A DNA stretch of 64,000 nucleotides, taken from contig NZ_KB907252.1 in the NCBI RefSeq assembly GCF_000381905.1, positions 1 through 64,000 on the forward strand. The letters are read 5' to 3'. The position numbers were made by a program, and so were the translations under genes. Each line of letters starts with the position of its first letter. Within the stretch, counting starts at the first letter, position 1. This stretch comes from Paenibacillus fonticola DSM 21315 (GTDB taxonomy: Bacteria > Bacillota > Bacilli > Paenibacillales > Paenibacillaceae). The notes beneath the pieces are model-generated. The model did no database searches. It saw only the letters and a list, made by a program, of their open reading frames with translations, and was not told the DNA's origin. Below are positions 42,741 through 52,642 of this stretch, piece by piece.

Positions 42741-44810
42741 TTAATTAATTACAATGAGCGGCAGCGTGATGTGTACACGGGTGCCCTCGCCGAGCTTGCT
42801 CGTAATCGTCACACCGTACTCCTCGCCATAAAGCAGCCGGATCCGGTCGTTGACGTTGGCCACGCCGATGCCTGAGAACAGCTTGCGTGAGCCTCTGGAT
42901 TTTGCACCAGCCTGAGTACTGCCTGCCCCTGCACCAGCCGGGGCATTGCCAACCTTTGCATCAGCTGCCCCTATCTTAGCAGCCTCTACCTCTGTTGCCA
43001 CTGTTTTGCCTGTCTCTGCCTCTGTTGCGCCAGTCTCTACCTCTGTTGCCACTGTATTGCTAGTCTCTGCCTCAACAACCATTGCCTCTGTTGCCCCTAT
43101 CCCAGCAGCATCTGCCCCAACAGCCTCTGTTTTGCCAGCCTCTGTTTTGCCAGCCTCTGTCTTAGCAGCCTCGCAAGCCGGTCGCCCGGCTCTGCCCGTC
43201 GTCCAGTACTCCAGCTCAAACGCCGCCATATCCATGCCATCGCCGTTGTCGGCCACCTCGCAGACCAATTTGGGTCCCTCTTTTGCTACCAGCACATGGA
43301 TCACGCCTTCCCCCTTCACATTGAAGGCATGGAAAAAGGCATTTTCCATAAACGGCTGGATCATCAGCTTCGGCACCTGGTAATGTGCGCAATCCGGCGC
43401 AACGTAATAGTTCACCCGGATCCGCTCCCCATAGCGGATATGGTTAATGAATACATAGGCTCTCAGATTCGCCAGCTCCTGCTCCACGGTAATCGTCTCG
43501 CTGACGTTGCTGATCGTATTTTGCAGCAGCGAAATAAGCGCATGGATCGTCTCCACCGCCTTGTCCTTGCTGTCCTGCTGAACGAGAAATTTGACCGAAG
43601 CTAACGTATTGTACAGAAAATGAGGGTTGATCTGCTGCTGCAAAGCGGCAAGCTCCGCCTTCCGCTGCCCCTTTTGTGTCTCCACGAGCTTGTCGACATA
43701 TTCATGGATCTCGTCGAGCATATAGTTATAGGCCCGGCCCAGCTCGCGTATTTCGTACCCGCCCGAGACGTTGACATAGTTATGGAAATTCCGCCGGGTC
43801 ACCTTCGACATTTGGCGGGCCAGCAGGGTGAGTGAGCGAGTCATTTTGCGGGAGATCAGAAAAACCACGGCCAGGGCAACCAGCACGATCGCCAGACAAA
43901 TGAGGACGACGCTTCGCGTATTGACCATTTGGCCGAGCACCATCTGCTGGTCGATCATGTTGACCAGGTAGAAGTCGTAGGAAGGCAAGTACTGGGCCAG
44001 CATGAGCTGGTCTTTGCCCATGAGCTGCACTTTTTTGACATCTAGTCCCTGATCTTCGATCTCCTCGGCATAAGACAGCAGCGCGAAGTTTCTTCGCCCG
44101 GTCAGATCCGGCAAATTGCTCGTCATCACCATCCCGCTTTTGTCCATAATGACAACATCATTTCCTTCGCTTGTAAAGCTGGTGTAGAAGGGTTTGAAGT
44201 CATTCTCGTCAATGACGATATAGAGCATGCCGTATTCTTGGCCCGTCGTCCGTTCGAGCAGCACCTTGGTTGCCACGATGAACTGCCTTCCGGACGCATC
44301 GCGGTATATTTGATACATCAGCTTGTCCGGATACGCCTTTGCCTTGGCCGTAAGTCCGCTCTGCTGCAGTTCAAGAGCCGATGGTTTGGTTAAATTGACG
44401 TTGCCTGAGTAGCTCCGCCCGTTCTTCCCGACAATTGCGACCCCGACGGAATAGGCATCCACCATGGACTGCACCCGTTTCATTTGCTGGGTCATGTTGT
44501 AATAGGAATTCATCACACGTATAGATTGGGGCGCTTCGGCCTCCGTCAGAAAGGTCTTGAGCGTCCCGCTCTGCTGCGCTTGATTCGCCGCCAGCACGAT
44601 CGAGTAGTGGAACGCCTCGAAATTGTTATGAATCTGATCAATGACTTTGGAATTCGAAATGCTGAACGTCTCCAGGAACAGCTGCTCCGTCATGCGCAGA
44701 TTCGTCCACACGACGGACACCGTAATCGTCACAATGCAAATGACCATAACGACGAACAATTTAATAAATAATCCATGAAATTTCAGCCGCTCAAATCGTG
44801 CCCTCATCAT
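42741..44810 (-). CDS. YesM-type sensor histidine kinase with a low-complexity insertion in the ATP lid
   Basis: A 689-residue membrane kinase. Helices flank an extracellular sensor region at about 35-305, followed by HAMP ('RSLTLLARQMSKVTRR'), phosphoacceptor box 'QINPHFLYNTLASVKFL' and N-box 'MIQPFMENAFFHAF'. Between the G1 box 'DNGDGMD' and the G2 box 'GIGVANV', normally 20-30 residues apart, lie about 115 residues, of which about 95 (540-640) are Ala/Glu/Thr/Lys repeats such as 'TEAGKTEAGKTEA' and 'VATEVETGATEAETG'. The frame is intact. The start ATG 44810 overlaps the stop of the regulator gene. Whether ATP binding survives is unknown. Confidence 0.9.
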   Translation of the reverse strand: MMRARFERLKFHGLFIKLFVVMVICIVTITVSVVWTNLRMTEQLFLETFSISNSKVIDQIHNNFEAFHYSIVLAANQAQQSGTLKTFLTEAEAPQSIRVMNSYYNMTQQMKRVQSMVDAYSVGVAIVGKNGRSYSGNVNLTKPSALELQQSGLTAKAKAYPDKLMYQIYRDASGRQFIVATKVLLERTTGQEYGMLYIVIDENDFKPFYTSFTSEGNDVVIMDKSGMVMTSNLPDLTGRRNFALLSYAEEIEDQGLDVKKVQLMGKDQLMLAQYLPSYDFYLVNMIDQQMVLGQMVNTRSVVLICLAIVLVALAVVFLISRKMTRSLTLLARQMSKVTRRNFHNYVNVSGGYEIRELGRAYNYMLDEIHEYVDKLVETQKGQRKAELAALQQQINPHFLYNTLASVKFLVQQDSKDKAVETIHALISLLQNTISNVSETITVEQELANLRAYVFINHIRYGERIRVNYYVAPDCAHYQVPKLMIQPFMENAFFHAFNVKGEGVIHVLVAKEGPKLVCEVADNGDGMDMAAFELEYWTTGRAGRPACEAAKTEAGKTEAGKTEAVGADAAGIGATEAMVVEAETSNTVATEVETGATEAETGKTVATEVEAAKIGAADAKVGNAPAGAGAGSTQAGAKSRGSRKLFSGIGVANVNDRIRLLYGEEYGVTITSKLGEGTRVHITLPLIVIN

Positions 44811-46369
44811 AACTTCTTCACCACTCGTTCGGCATATTGTCTCCGGTATTGGGTCGGGGACAGCCCTATGCTCTTCTTGAACACTTTGCAAAAATAACTG
44901 TGATCGCCATATCCCACCCTGCTGCTGACTTCTGAGATCGGGATATCCCCCTTTCGAAGCAAATCGGCCGCCTTGTCGATCCTCACCCGGTTCAGGTGCT
45001 CCTTGAAGCCTTCATGATGATGTGCCGCAAAGAAGCTGGACAAATAAGACGGGTTAAAATGGAAATGCCTCGCCATCTCCGTAAGGCTGATCGGCTCCGC
45101 GTAATGCTCATCGATATAATCAAGCAGCAGCTTCATGCTGGGGTTTCCCTCCTGCAGTGCTTGCTGGGCGGCCAGCACGCAGTCCTCCGCCTGCCGGCGA
45201 AACTCCTTTAGCAGCGAAGTAATGCCGCTGACATGCTCCGCCTCATCAATAGCTTTGAAGTACGCGTATTTGGCTTCGTCCAGCGCCCTAACGTCCAGAT
45301 TCAGACTGCCAAGCATATGTATAACGTTAAACAGAATGTTTCCGATCAATGACTTAAAACCAAACACCTCCGCTGTATAGGCCTTGGTATGCTGCGCGAT
45401 GTACCGATCCAGCTCATTGAACCCCTCTTCCAGCTGCAGCCTGCGAATTTGCTCCATGAAGGCTTGAAGCGGAAACTCTTTCACCTCTTCCGGCTCCGGT
45501 AGTTCGCCTGGCATCAGCGCAGCATCCAGCGGCAAAAAGAAACGATACTGCAGCAGCTTTATCCAGACGTCCCGGTAAACCCCGCCGAGCTGATCCAATA
45601 GGGGAAAGGGGGCGCTGAGCACCCATAACAGCTCCCCTGCCTCTGACAAGGAAGCAGGATACAGCATCTTCAGCTTGGTTGGCAGCGCCTCCCGTCCCTC
45701 TTCGTCGACATTCAATACGTACACGCAAAGCCCGGGATGCCCGGCAATCGGACCGCATGGCAGCTTTGCCGCAGCCATTCGCGGAAATAGCGCTTTCAAT
45801 TCATCCAGAACGGATGAATTCCCGCTGCTCCCCAGTACATAGAAATAAGGGTAAGGGAACCATTCCTCCACCTGTTCGCGATCCAGCTCTAATTCATATC
45901 CTGCAAGCAGCTTCTCCAACGTTTGCTGCATGGAAATCGATGCGGGATCTGCGTACTGACGCACGCCTCCGCTTGGAGCAGGCAGCTTCGCCGCTGTTTT
46001 ACGCAGCACCTCGAGCAGCATTCCCGTCTCCAAATGCGGCTTCAGAATATAATCGGATACCCCGCTCTGGAAGGTCGAGCGCACATAGTCGAATTCGCTG
46101 AAGCTGCTCAGCACAATGACCTCGATCTCCGGCCAGTTATGTTTGATGAGCCGGGTCAGCTCCTCACCGTCCATGACCGGCATCACGATATCTGTCAATA
46201 CGATATGCGGGCGCAGCGTCTCGATCAACTCCAGCGCTTCCTTGCCGTTCGATGCCTCGCCGACGATCTGAAAGCCGTCCTGCTCCCAGTTCAGTATATG
46301 CTTGATGCCCTGCCGCACCAGTATTTCATCATCCACAACGAGTATTCTGTACAGTTCGCGATTCCCCAT
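44807..46369 (-). CDS. YesN-type response regulator (REC + AraC)
   Basis: A 520-residue regulator. Receiver domain: 'ILVVDDEILVRQG' and 'PHIVLTDIVMPVMDG' (Asp about 60). A middle region of about 240 residues is typical of the long YesN group. C-terminal AraC domain: 'MARHFHFNPSYLSSFFAAH' and 'RVGYGDHSYFCKVFKKSIGLSPTQY'. It pairs with the overlapping kinase gene. Start ATG 46369 has AAGGAGAG upstream. Confidence 0.93.
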   Translation of the reverse strand: MGNRELYRILVVDDEILVRQGIKHILNWEQDGFQIVGEASNGKEALELIETLRPHIVLTDIVMPVMDGEELTRLIKHNWPEIEVIVLSSFSEFDYVRSTFQSGVSDYILKPHLETGMLLEVLRKTAAKLPAPSGGVRQYADPASISMQQTLEKLLAGYELELDREQVEEWFPYPYFYVLGSSGNSSVLDELKALFPRMAAAKLPCGPIAGHPGLCVYVLNVDEEGREALPTKLKMLYPASLSEAGELLWVLSAPFPLLDQLGGVYRDVWIKLLQYRFFLPLDAALMPGELPEPEEVKEFPLQAFMEQIRRLQLEEGFNELDRYIAQHTKAYTAEVFGFKSLIGNILFNVIHMLGSLNLDVRALDEAKYAYFKAIDEAEHVSGITSLLKEFRRQAEDCVLAAQQALQEGNPSMKLLLDYIDEHYAEPISLTEMARHFHFNPSYLSSFFAAHHHEGFKEHLNRVRIDKAADLLRKGDIPISEVSSRVGYGDHSYFCKVFKKSIGLSPTQYRRQYAERVVKKL

Positions 46370-46516
46370 TTCTAGTCTCTCCTTCAAGCAACGTCCAACG
46401 ATGTGCTCCTGCTTCCTATACATGCGTTTACTCCCTATTCCCACCATTGCCTTCTATTCGTGCTCAGGCTCCCCTGTTCGTTCTCTTTCGTCGTTTTTGC
46501 GGCCTGCTTTCACCAG

Positions 46517-46540
46517 CTTACTTACTTACTTACTTACTTT
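46517..46540. repeat. CTTA tetranucleotide microsatellite
   Basis: About five to six perfect CTTA units in the leader of the regulator gene, followed by CTTG-rich DNA to 46590. Slippage there could change the leader length. Confidence 0.85.
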
Positions 46541-46593
46541 ATGCTTTCTTTACGCTTGCTTGCTTTCCGCTTGCTTGTTTGCTTGCTTGCAAG

Positions 46594-47793
46594 CTAATAC
46601 TTGCGGCTGCTGATCTCCCGCTCCGCCGTCACTTCCGTAAACACGCTCTCCGGGGTAACGATCCGCTTGGGCAGGGTACGGCCTTCCATGATTTCATTCA
46701 CCGCCTGCATCAGATTTGGGCCGAGCAGCGGGTTGCATTCGACCACACAGTTGATTTTGCCCTCGATTAGCTGCTCCAGCGCCTTGCGCGTCCCATCCAC
46801 GGAGACGATAACGATATCCTTGCCCGGCTGCAGGCCGTATTCCTCCATCGCCTCGATGGCTCCAAGAGCCATATCATCATTATGCGAAAATAAAACGTCG
46901 ATATCGCCGCCCAGTCGATGGAGCAGTGAACGCATCTTCTCCTTGCCCTGCTCGTGGGTGAAATCAGCATATTCACTTCCTAGAAATACAAACTTATCGG
47001 TACCCGTAATTGTATCATGGAATCCCCTGCTCCTGTCGATCGTCGGCGTCGAGCCCTCTGTCCCCTTCAGCTCCACGATCCCGATTGGTCCGGTGTTGGC
47101 CGCCATTTTATCCAGCACGTACTTCCCGGCCTTCTGCCCTTCCTCATATAGATCCGACCCGATCAATGTCACGTATTGCGAGGCGTCGGCTGTGTCCACT
47201 GCCCGGTCAAGGATGATGACTGGAATGCCCGCTTCTTGGATTTCCCCCAGAATGCCCTCCCAGCCAGATTGGACGACCGGAGCGATAGCGATGACATCGA
47301 CCTTCTGCCGGATGAAGCTGCGGATCGCCTCAAATTGCTTGCTCTGCGACTGCTCGGCATTGTCGAAGATCAGCGTAATGCCCGCTTCCTTCGCCGCCTC
47401 CTTCACAGACTGGCTGTTGGCGTTACGCCAGTCGCTCTCCGAGCCAAGCTGCGAGAAGCCAAGCACGATCGGACGGGATGGCATGACGGTGCCTCCAAAC
47501 TGACCCTCTCTATGAGACGGCATGATTTCGGCGGACGAAAGTCTTCCGTCTAATGATAAGCCTTCTCCAGGCACGGGGCCGCCTCTTGGAATCGCCACGT
47601 CCTCTGGTGTCATGCCTCCTGCAGACCTTCCGGCTTCGCCGATCCTATTCTCATGCCTATGCGAACCAGCCGTATCCTCATTCCCCATGCGGACCTCACC
47701 GCAGCCCAACGGAAGCACCACTAGGCAGACTGCCAAGATGAGCTTCAGCAGCCGCATAGCGAGAGGCTTCGAATCCTTGCGATCCTTTTTCAC
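46594..47793 (-). CDS. YtfQ-like periplasmic-type sugar-binding protein with long linker
   Basis: A 399-residue exported protein starting at GTG 47793 (AAGGGGG). The signal peptide ends in 'LPLGCG', an imperfect lipobox. Residues about 28-110 are a polar low-complexity linker ('GGMTPEDVAIPRGGPVPGEG'). The sugar-binding fold follows: 'LGFSQLGSESDWRNANSQS', 'VDVIAIAPVVQSGWEG', 'GIPVIILDRAVD', 'NDDMALGAIEAMEEYGL'. It is a paralogue of the YtfQ-like protein at 51532-52593, but lies after the terminator that ends the importer operon and just ahead of the response regulator. It may serve as an extra binding protein or as a sensory partner of that two-component system. Confidence 0.9.
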   Translation of the reverse strand: MKKDRKDSKPLAMRLLKLILAVCLVVLPLGCGEVRMGNEDTAGSHRHENRIGEAGRSAGGMTPEDVAIPRGGPVPGEGLSLDGRLSSAEIMPSHREGQFGGTVMPSRPIVLGFSQLGSESDWRNANSQSVKEAAKEAGITLIFDNAEQSQSKQFEAIRSFIRQKVDVIAIAPVVQSGWEGILGEIQEAGIPVIILDRAVDTADASQYVTLIGSDLYEEGQKAGKYVLDKMAANTGPIGIVELKGTEGSTPTIDRSRGFHDTITGTDKFVFLGSEYADFTHEQGKEKMRSLLHRLGGDIDVLFSHNDDMALGAIEAMEEYGLQPGKDIVIVSVDGTRKALEQLIEGKINCVVECNPLLGPNLMQAVNEIMEGRTLPKRIVTPESVFTEVTAEREISSRKY

Positions 47794-47871
47794 CGCTCAA
47801 TCCCCCTTATCGCCTTTATATCTCCTTATTTTGCAAGTCTAACATGTTTTTCGTCCATTTACAGGCAAAAG

Positions 47872-47911
47872 AGGATATCCAAGGACAAGATGCCTTCCCC
47901 TTGAATATCCT
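47872..47911 (-). terminator. terminator of the ytfQRT-yjfF-like operon
   Basis: On the minus strand AGGATATTCAAGG pairs with CCTTGGATATCCT and runs into CTTTT. Confidence 0.7.
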
Positions 47912-47932
47912 TCAAATTAACAGCCTCTCCCC

Positions 47933-48895
47933 TCAGCTGCGCTCCGCCAGACGCCGCTCCCCGAGCAGCTTTTGCAGCAGAATGAACAGCAGCAGGAGCA
48001 CGCCGATAACGATTCTCGTCCACCACGAGCTCAGCGTTCCCTCAAAGCTGATGATCGTCTGAATGACACCCTGAATCATCACGCCAAAAAAAGTGCCGAA
48101 GACAAAACCTACTCCGCCAGTGAGCAGCGTGCCGCCAATGACAACCGCCGCGATGACGTCGAGCTCCATGCCGCTCGCATGCAGACCGTACCCGGAGAGC
48201 ATATAGAAGGTGAACACGACGCCGGCCAGTGAAGAGCACAAGCCGCTGAAGCCGTACACCATGATTTTCGTCCGGGCGACCGGCAGACCCATCAGCAGAG
48301 CTGATTGCTCATTGCCGCCGACGGCATACGTATTGCGGCCGAACCTCGTGTAGTGGGCCACGTAAATGCCAAGCGCGACGACCAGCAATGCGATAATGAC
48401 GCTGATTGAAACGAAGGTGTTCCCCGGCAGCCTGATTTTCGTCTGAGCCATCGTGGTGTAGAAGGCATTATCGATTGTAATCGTATTAATGCTGATCACA
48501 TAGCACAACCCTCTAGCCAAAAACATTCCCGCCAGCGTGGCGATGAACGGCTGGATGTTGAAATAATGGATCATCGCACCCAGCGTGGTTCCGAACAGGA
48601 TGCCAAGCGACAGCACGAGCGGGATGACTATATACGGCGGCCAGCCCTGCTGCAGAAGACTCGCCGAAATCATCGTCGTTAGCGCAATCATCGAGCCGAC
48701 GGACAGGTCGATCCCCCCTGACACGATAACAAAGGTCATCCCAACAGCAGCAATCAGCAGGAACGAATTGTCGATAAGCAAATTCATCAGCACCTGAAGG
48801 GAGAAAAATCCGGTATACCTGAACGATCCGGCAGCAAAGAGCAGGATAAACAGGCCAACCGTCACAAGCAGCGGAACATATTGGCGCTTAAGCAT
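47933..48895 (-). CDS. yjfF: sugar ABC permease, YjfF type
   Basis: A 320-residue permease of the RbsC/AraH family with about nine helices. 'GMTFVIVSGGIDLSVGSMIALT' and 'YAVGGNEQSALLMGLPV' are family hallmarks, and 'GGTLLTGGVGFVFGTFFG' matches the YjfF group of the galactofuranose importer. It overlaps the YtfT-like gene by eight bases. Its substrate is probably a furanose or similar pentose/hexose; this is inference from family. Confidence 0.9.
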   Translation of the reverse strand: MLKRQYVPLLVTVGLFILLFAAGSFRYTGFFSLQVLMNLLIDNSFLLIAAVGMTFVIVSGGIDLSVGSMIALTTMISASLLQQGWPPYIVIPLVLSLGILFGTTLGAMIHYFNIQPFIATLAGMFLARGLCYVISINTITIDNAFYTTMAQTKIRLPGNTFVSISVIIALLVVALGIYVAHYTRFGRNTYAVGGNEQSALLMGLPVARTKIMVYGFSGLCSSLAGVVFTFYMLSGYGLHASGMELDVIAAVVIGGTLLTGGVGFVFGTFFGVMIQGVIQTIISFEGTLSSWWTRIVIGVLLLLFILLQKLLGERRLAERS

Positions 48896-49925
48896 GAGGG
48901 TTCACCTCCCGGTTCGCCGGATAATTGCCGGCTTTTCCGCGCCCACCGCGTCCGCGGAGCAGCCCCCGGAATTTATCCGATTGGACCAGGCAGACGGCAA
49001 GCACGACGACCGCTTTGACGACAAGCGTAATTTCCGGCGGAACGCCCACCATATAAATCGTGGTCGTCAAGGTCTGGATAATCAGCGCGCCAATCAGCGT
49101 CCCCGTTAAATAGAACCGGCCGCCGTTCAGCGAAGTCCCGCCGATGACGACGGCCAGGATCGCATCCAGCTCATACCACAGTCCGGCATTATTCCCGTCG
49201 GCGCTGGACACATTGGAACTTAGAATAAGCCCGGCCATCCCCGCGCATAGGCCGCAGAACATATAGACGGCAAGCATGACCGTCCTTGAGCGGATTCCCG
49301 CCAGACGGCTCGCCGTCGGCTTGCAGCCGACCGATTCGATGAACAGGCCCAGCGCCGTTTTCCGCGTCAGCAGTGAAGCGGCCGCAAACATGACGGCCAC
49401 GATAAAGATCGAAAAGGGCAGGGTGAACAATGAACCAGCACCGATATATTGATATTTCGGACTGAGCACGGTGATGATTTGCCCGTTCGTGATCAGTTGG
49501 GCGATCCCCCGGCCGGCGACCATCAGAATGAGCGTCGCAATGATCGGCTGAATGCCGAAGCCCGCCACTAGCAAGCCGTTCCACAGCCCGAGCAATGCAG
49601 ACAATAGAAGGGCGCTCGCGACGGCTATCAGTATGGTCATAAGTGCATTCTGGTCGGCACTGCGGCTAATGCTGAGGCAGGCCATGGCTCCCGTAATGGC
49701 CACGACCGAGCCGACCGACAGGTCAATGCCGCTCGTCGCAATCACTAGTGTCATTCCTATGGCTACCAGGATCAGCGGCGAGCCGAAGTTGAGAATATCG
49801 ATAAGGCTGCCGTACAGATGGCCGTCCCTCATTTTGATGGAGAAGAAATCCGGCGAATAAATGAGATTAAATAGCAGCAAACCGGCCAACACGCATAACG
49901 GCCAAAACAAACGATGCTTGATCAT
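48888..49925 (-). CDS. ytfT: sugar ABC permease, YtfT type
   Basis: A 345-residue permease of the same family as YjfF: 'GMTLVIATSGIDLSVGSVVAITGAMA', 'SVGCKPTASRLAGI' and 'GGTSLNGGRFYLTGTLIGA'. It overlaps the ATPase gene by four bases. With YjfF it would form a heterodimeric channel. Confidence 0.9.
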   Translation of the reverse strand: MIKHRLFWPLCVLAGLLLFNLIYSPDFFSIKMRDGHLYGSLIDILNFGSPLILVAIGMTLVIATSGIDLSVGSVVAITGAMACLSISRSADQNALMTILIAVASALLLSALLGLWNGLLVAGFGIQPIIATLILMVAGRGIAQLITNGQIITVLSPKYQYIGAGSLFTLPFSIFIVAVMFAAASLLTRKTALGLFIESVGCKPTASRLAGIRSRTVMLAVYMFCGLCAGMAGLILSSNVSSADGNNAGLWYELDAILAVVIGGTSLNGGRFYLTGTLIGALIIQTLTTTIYMVGVPPEITLVVKAVVVLAVCLVQSDKFRGLLRGRGGRGKAGNYPANREVNPHA

Positions 49926-51442
49926 CTTTGCTCCCCCCCTGCTATCGCCTGCATAACTTCCGACTGTCTTGCTGCTCCGCCTTGTATTTCCTGCACCTTG
50001 CGGCGATCCCGCATAATGGCCACGCGATCGCTCACCCGCAGCACTTCCTCCAGCTCGGAGGATATGAACAGGACGGACATTCCCTTCTCCGCCAAAGTGA
50101 CCACGAGCTTCTGGATTTCCGCTTTGGCCCCAACGTCGATGCCTCTTGTCGGTTCATCCAGAATCAACAGGCCAGGCTCTGTGAGCAGCCAGCGCGCCAG
50201 CAGCACCTTCTGCTGATTGCCACCGCTCAAGTGGCGGATAAGCTGCTCGGGTGCCGGAGGATTGATATTCAATAAGCGGATATACTCTTCGGCGATCTCA
50301 TCCTGACGCTTGCGGGAAATTGCGCGGAACCAGCCCTTTGTCGCCTGAAGGGCGAGGATAATATTCTCCCTCACAGTCAAATCGTCGATAATGCCCTCCG
50401 TCTTTCGATTCTCCGAGCAAAAAGCGATCCCCAGGTCTATGGCTTGCCGCGGGCTGGACATCATTCCTCTGTACCCGCCTAGCTGGACATGACCTTCATC
50501 AGCGCGATCCGCACCGAACAGCAGCCTGGCGAGCTCCGTGCGTCCCGAGCCGAGCAGTCCTGCAATGCCTACAATCTCGCCTTTATGAATGCGAATATCA
50601 AACGGTTCAATCGAACCCCGCTTGCCAAGGCGGCTCGCCTCCAGCAGGATCTCAGCGCACCGCTCTGCCCCCTCGCCGGACTGCTTGGGCAGCTGCTCGA
50701 GCAGTGAAAGCTCCTTGCCGATCATTTTCGCTACCAGCTCTATACGGGGAAGATCCTGCGCCATGTATTCCCCAACAAATTCTCCATTACGGAGAATGGT
50801 TATTCGATCTGAAATTTCATACACCTGGTCCAGAAAATGCGTTACGAACAAAATCGCCAACCCTTCGCTTTTCAATTTGCGCATGATCTTGAACAGCTGG
50901 GCAACCTCGCTTTGATCAAGGCTCGAGGTCGGCTCATCCAGTATAAGCACCTGGGCCGAGACGCTTAAGGCCCGAGCGATGGCTATTAATTGTTGAACCG
51001 CTACCGAATAGGATTGAAGTGTTCGCGTGACATCAATATGCAAATGCAATCTGTCCTGCAAGAGCCGCTCCGCATTCCGGTTCATTTCCTTCCAGCGGAT
51101 ACGCCCCAAGCTACGGGGCTCATTACCAATATATATGTTCTCGGCAACCGACAGATTAGGACATAAATTCACTTCCTGGTACACCGTGCTAATCCCAGCT
51201 TGCTTGGCCTCCTGCGGGTTGTGAACCGCAATCGTCTGGCCGTTCATATCAACTCTGCCTGCATCGATGGTGTACACCCCCGTGAGCACCTTGATCAGCG
51301 TCGACTTGCCTGCGCCATTCTCGCCCATGAGCGCATGAACTTCTCCCGGGAATAACCGGAAGTTTACGCCGGACAATGCCTTGACGCCGGGGAACTGCTT
51401 ATGGATGCCAGTCATTCGTAACATAGGTTCGTTCTCTATCAT
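49922..51442 (-). CDS. ytfR: sugar ABC ATPase with two nucleotide-binding domains, YtfR type
   Basis: A 506-residue tandem ATPase. The first half has Walker A 'GENGAGKST' (about residue 38) and Walker B 'VLILDEPTSSLD'. The second half has a degenerate Walker A 'GLLGSGRTEL', signature 'LSGGNQQK' and Walker B 'LLILDEPTRGID'. This layout is that of RbsA/MglA/YtfR ATPases. Start ATG 51442 has AGAGGA upstream. It energises the YtfT/YjfF pair. Confidence 0.93.
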   Translation of the reverse strand: MIENEPMLRMTGIHKQFPGVKALSGVNFRLFPGEVHALMGENGAGKSTLIKVLTGVYTIDAGRVDMNGQTIAVHNPQEAKQAGISTVYQEVNLCPNLSVAENIYIGNEPRSLGRIRWKEMNRNAERLLQDRLHLHIDVTRTLQSYSVAVQQLIAIARALSVSAQVLILDEPTSSLDQSEVAQLFKIMRKLKSEGLAILFVTHFLDQVYEISDRITILRNGEFVGEYMAQDLPRIELVAKMIGKELSLLEQLPKQSGEGAERCAEILLEASRLGKRGSIEPFDIRIHKGEIVGIAGLLGSGRTELARLLFGADRADEGHVQLGGYRGMMSSPRQAIDLGIAFCSENRKTEGIIDDLTVRENIILALQATKGWFRAISRKRQDEIAEEYIRLLNINPPAPEQLIRHLSGGNQQKVLLARWLLTEPGLLILDEPTRGIDVGAKAEIQKLVVTLAEKGMSVLFISSELEEVLRVSDRVAIMRDRRKVQEIQGGAARQSEVMQAIAGGEQR

Positions 51443-51531
51443 TTGCACAGTCCTCTCCCTTCCATAGTAAGCAGCTCCGGACGCTTGGCCAGGCCAATTG
51501 TCCGGAGCCCCATTTTTCCTTGCCATCCCCG

Positions 51532-52593
51532 TCAGTACTGGCGGTTCGGCAGCTCCCGCTTCGCATCCTCCGAGGTGAACACACCTTCTACCGTAACAAT
51601 CCGTTTAGCCACATCCTTGCCGTCTACCACGTCGCGTACCGCATCCATCAATTGCGGGCCGAGCAGCGGATTGCACTCGACGATAAAGTTGATTTTGCCT
51701 TCGCTCGCTGCGACGAATCCGTCCTTTACGCCGTCAACGGTAATGATGATGATGTCCTCGCCGGGCTTCAGGCCTGCGGCCTCAATCGCCTGAATCGCGC
51801 CCAATCCCATATCGTCGTTGTGTGCGTACAGCACGTCGATCTTCTTATGCGCCTTCAGGAACGCCTGCATGACTTCCTTCCCTTTAGCCCGCGTGAAATC
51901 GCCCGTCTGGGAAGCGATCACCTTCAGCTTCGGATTGAATGCGATCTCCTCGGCAAAGCCCTTCTGCCGGTCGATGGCCGGTGCTGAACCCGTTGTACCC
52001 TGCAACTCTACGATGTTGATCTCTTCCTCGGTATCCTTGTATTGTTCGACCAGCCATTTGCCTGCGCTGCGCCCTTCCTCGACGAAATCGGAACCGATAA
52101 ATGTTTCATATAGAGACGTATCTTTGGAATCCACCGCACGGTCCGTCAGAATCACCGGGATGCCAGCATCCTTCGCTTCCTTTAAAACGGTATCCCAGCC
52201 CGACTCAACGACCGGGGAGAAGGCGATCACATCCACCTTTTGCTGAATGAAGTTGCGGATCGCTTTAATCTGGTTCTCCTGCTTCTGCTGCGCATCGGAG
52301 AACTTGAGCTCGATTCCGGCCTCCTTCGCCGCATCCTGGATCGATTTCGTATTGGCCGTCCTCCATCCGCTCTCCGCCCCGACCTGCGAGAAGCCCAGTG
52401 TAATTTTCCGGTCGCTGGCATTCTCCTTGTTCACCGCCGGATCTTGGCCGGACTGGCTTACCGCTGGCTGCTGGGCATCCCCGCCGCCATTGCCGCTGCC
52501 ATTTCCCCCAGCGCTTCCGCCGCCGCAAGCCGCGGACATCAGCAGCATCAGCGCGGCCGCAACTATAATTCCTGATTTCCTGAATACCTTCAT
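51532..52593 (-). CDS. ytfQ: YtfQ-like sugar-binding lipoprotein
   Basis: A 353-residue lipoprotein; lipobox 'LMSAACGGG' (Cys about 23). The fold motifs 'LGFSQVGAESGWRTANTKS', 'VDVIAFSPVVESGWDT', 'GIPVILTDRAVD' and 'HNDDMGLGAIQAIEAAGL' match YtfQ, the galactofuranose-binding protein of E. coli. It is the first gene of the minus-strand importer operon and is divergent from a kinase/regulator operon, whose products probably control it. GGGGAGGA precedes ATG 52593. Confidence 0.93.
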   Translation of the reverse strand: MKVFRKSGIIVAAALMLLMSAACGGGSAGGNGSGNGGGDAQQPAVSQSGQDPAVNKENASDRKITLGFSQVGAESGWRTANTKSIQDAAKEAGIELKFSDAQQKQENQIKAIRNFIQQKVDVIAFSPVVESGWDTVLKEAKDAGIPVILTDRAVDSKDTSLYETFIGSDFVEEGRSAGKWLVEQYKDTEEEINIVELQGTTGSAPAIDRQKGFAEEIAFNPKLKVIASQTGDFTRAKGKEVMQAFLKAHKKIDVLYAHNDDMGLGAIQAIEAAGLKPGEDIIIITVDGVKDGFVAASEGKINFIVECNPLLGPQLMDAVRDVVDGKDVAKRIVTVEGVFTSEDAKRELPNRQY

Positions 52594-52642
52594 TGTGTAT
52601 CCTCCCCTTTTGCTCATCACCAATTTGAATGGCGTGACCCGA

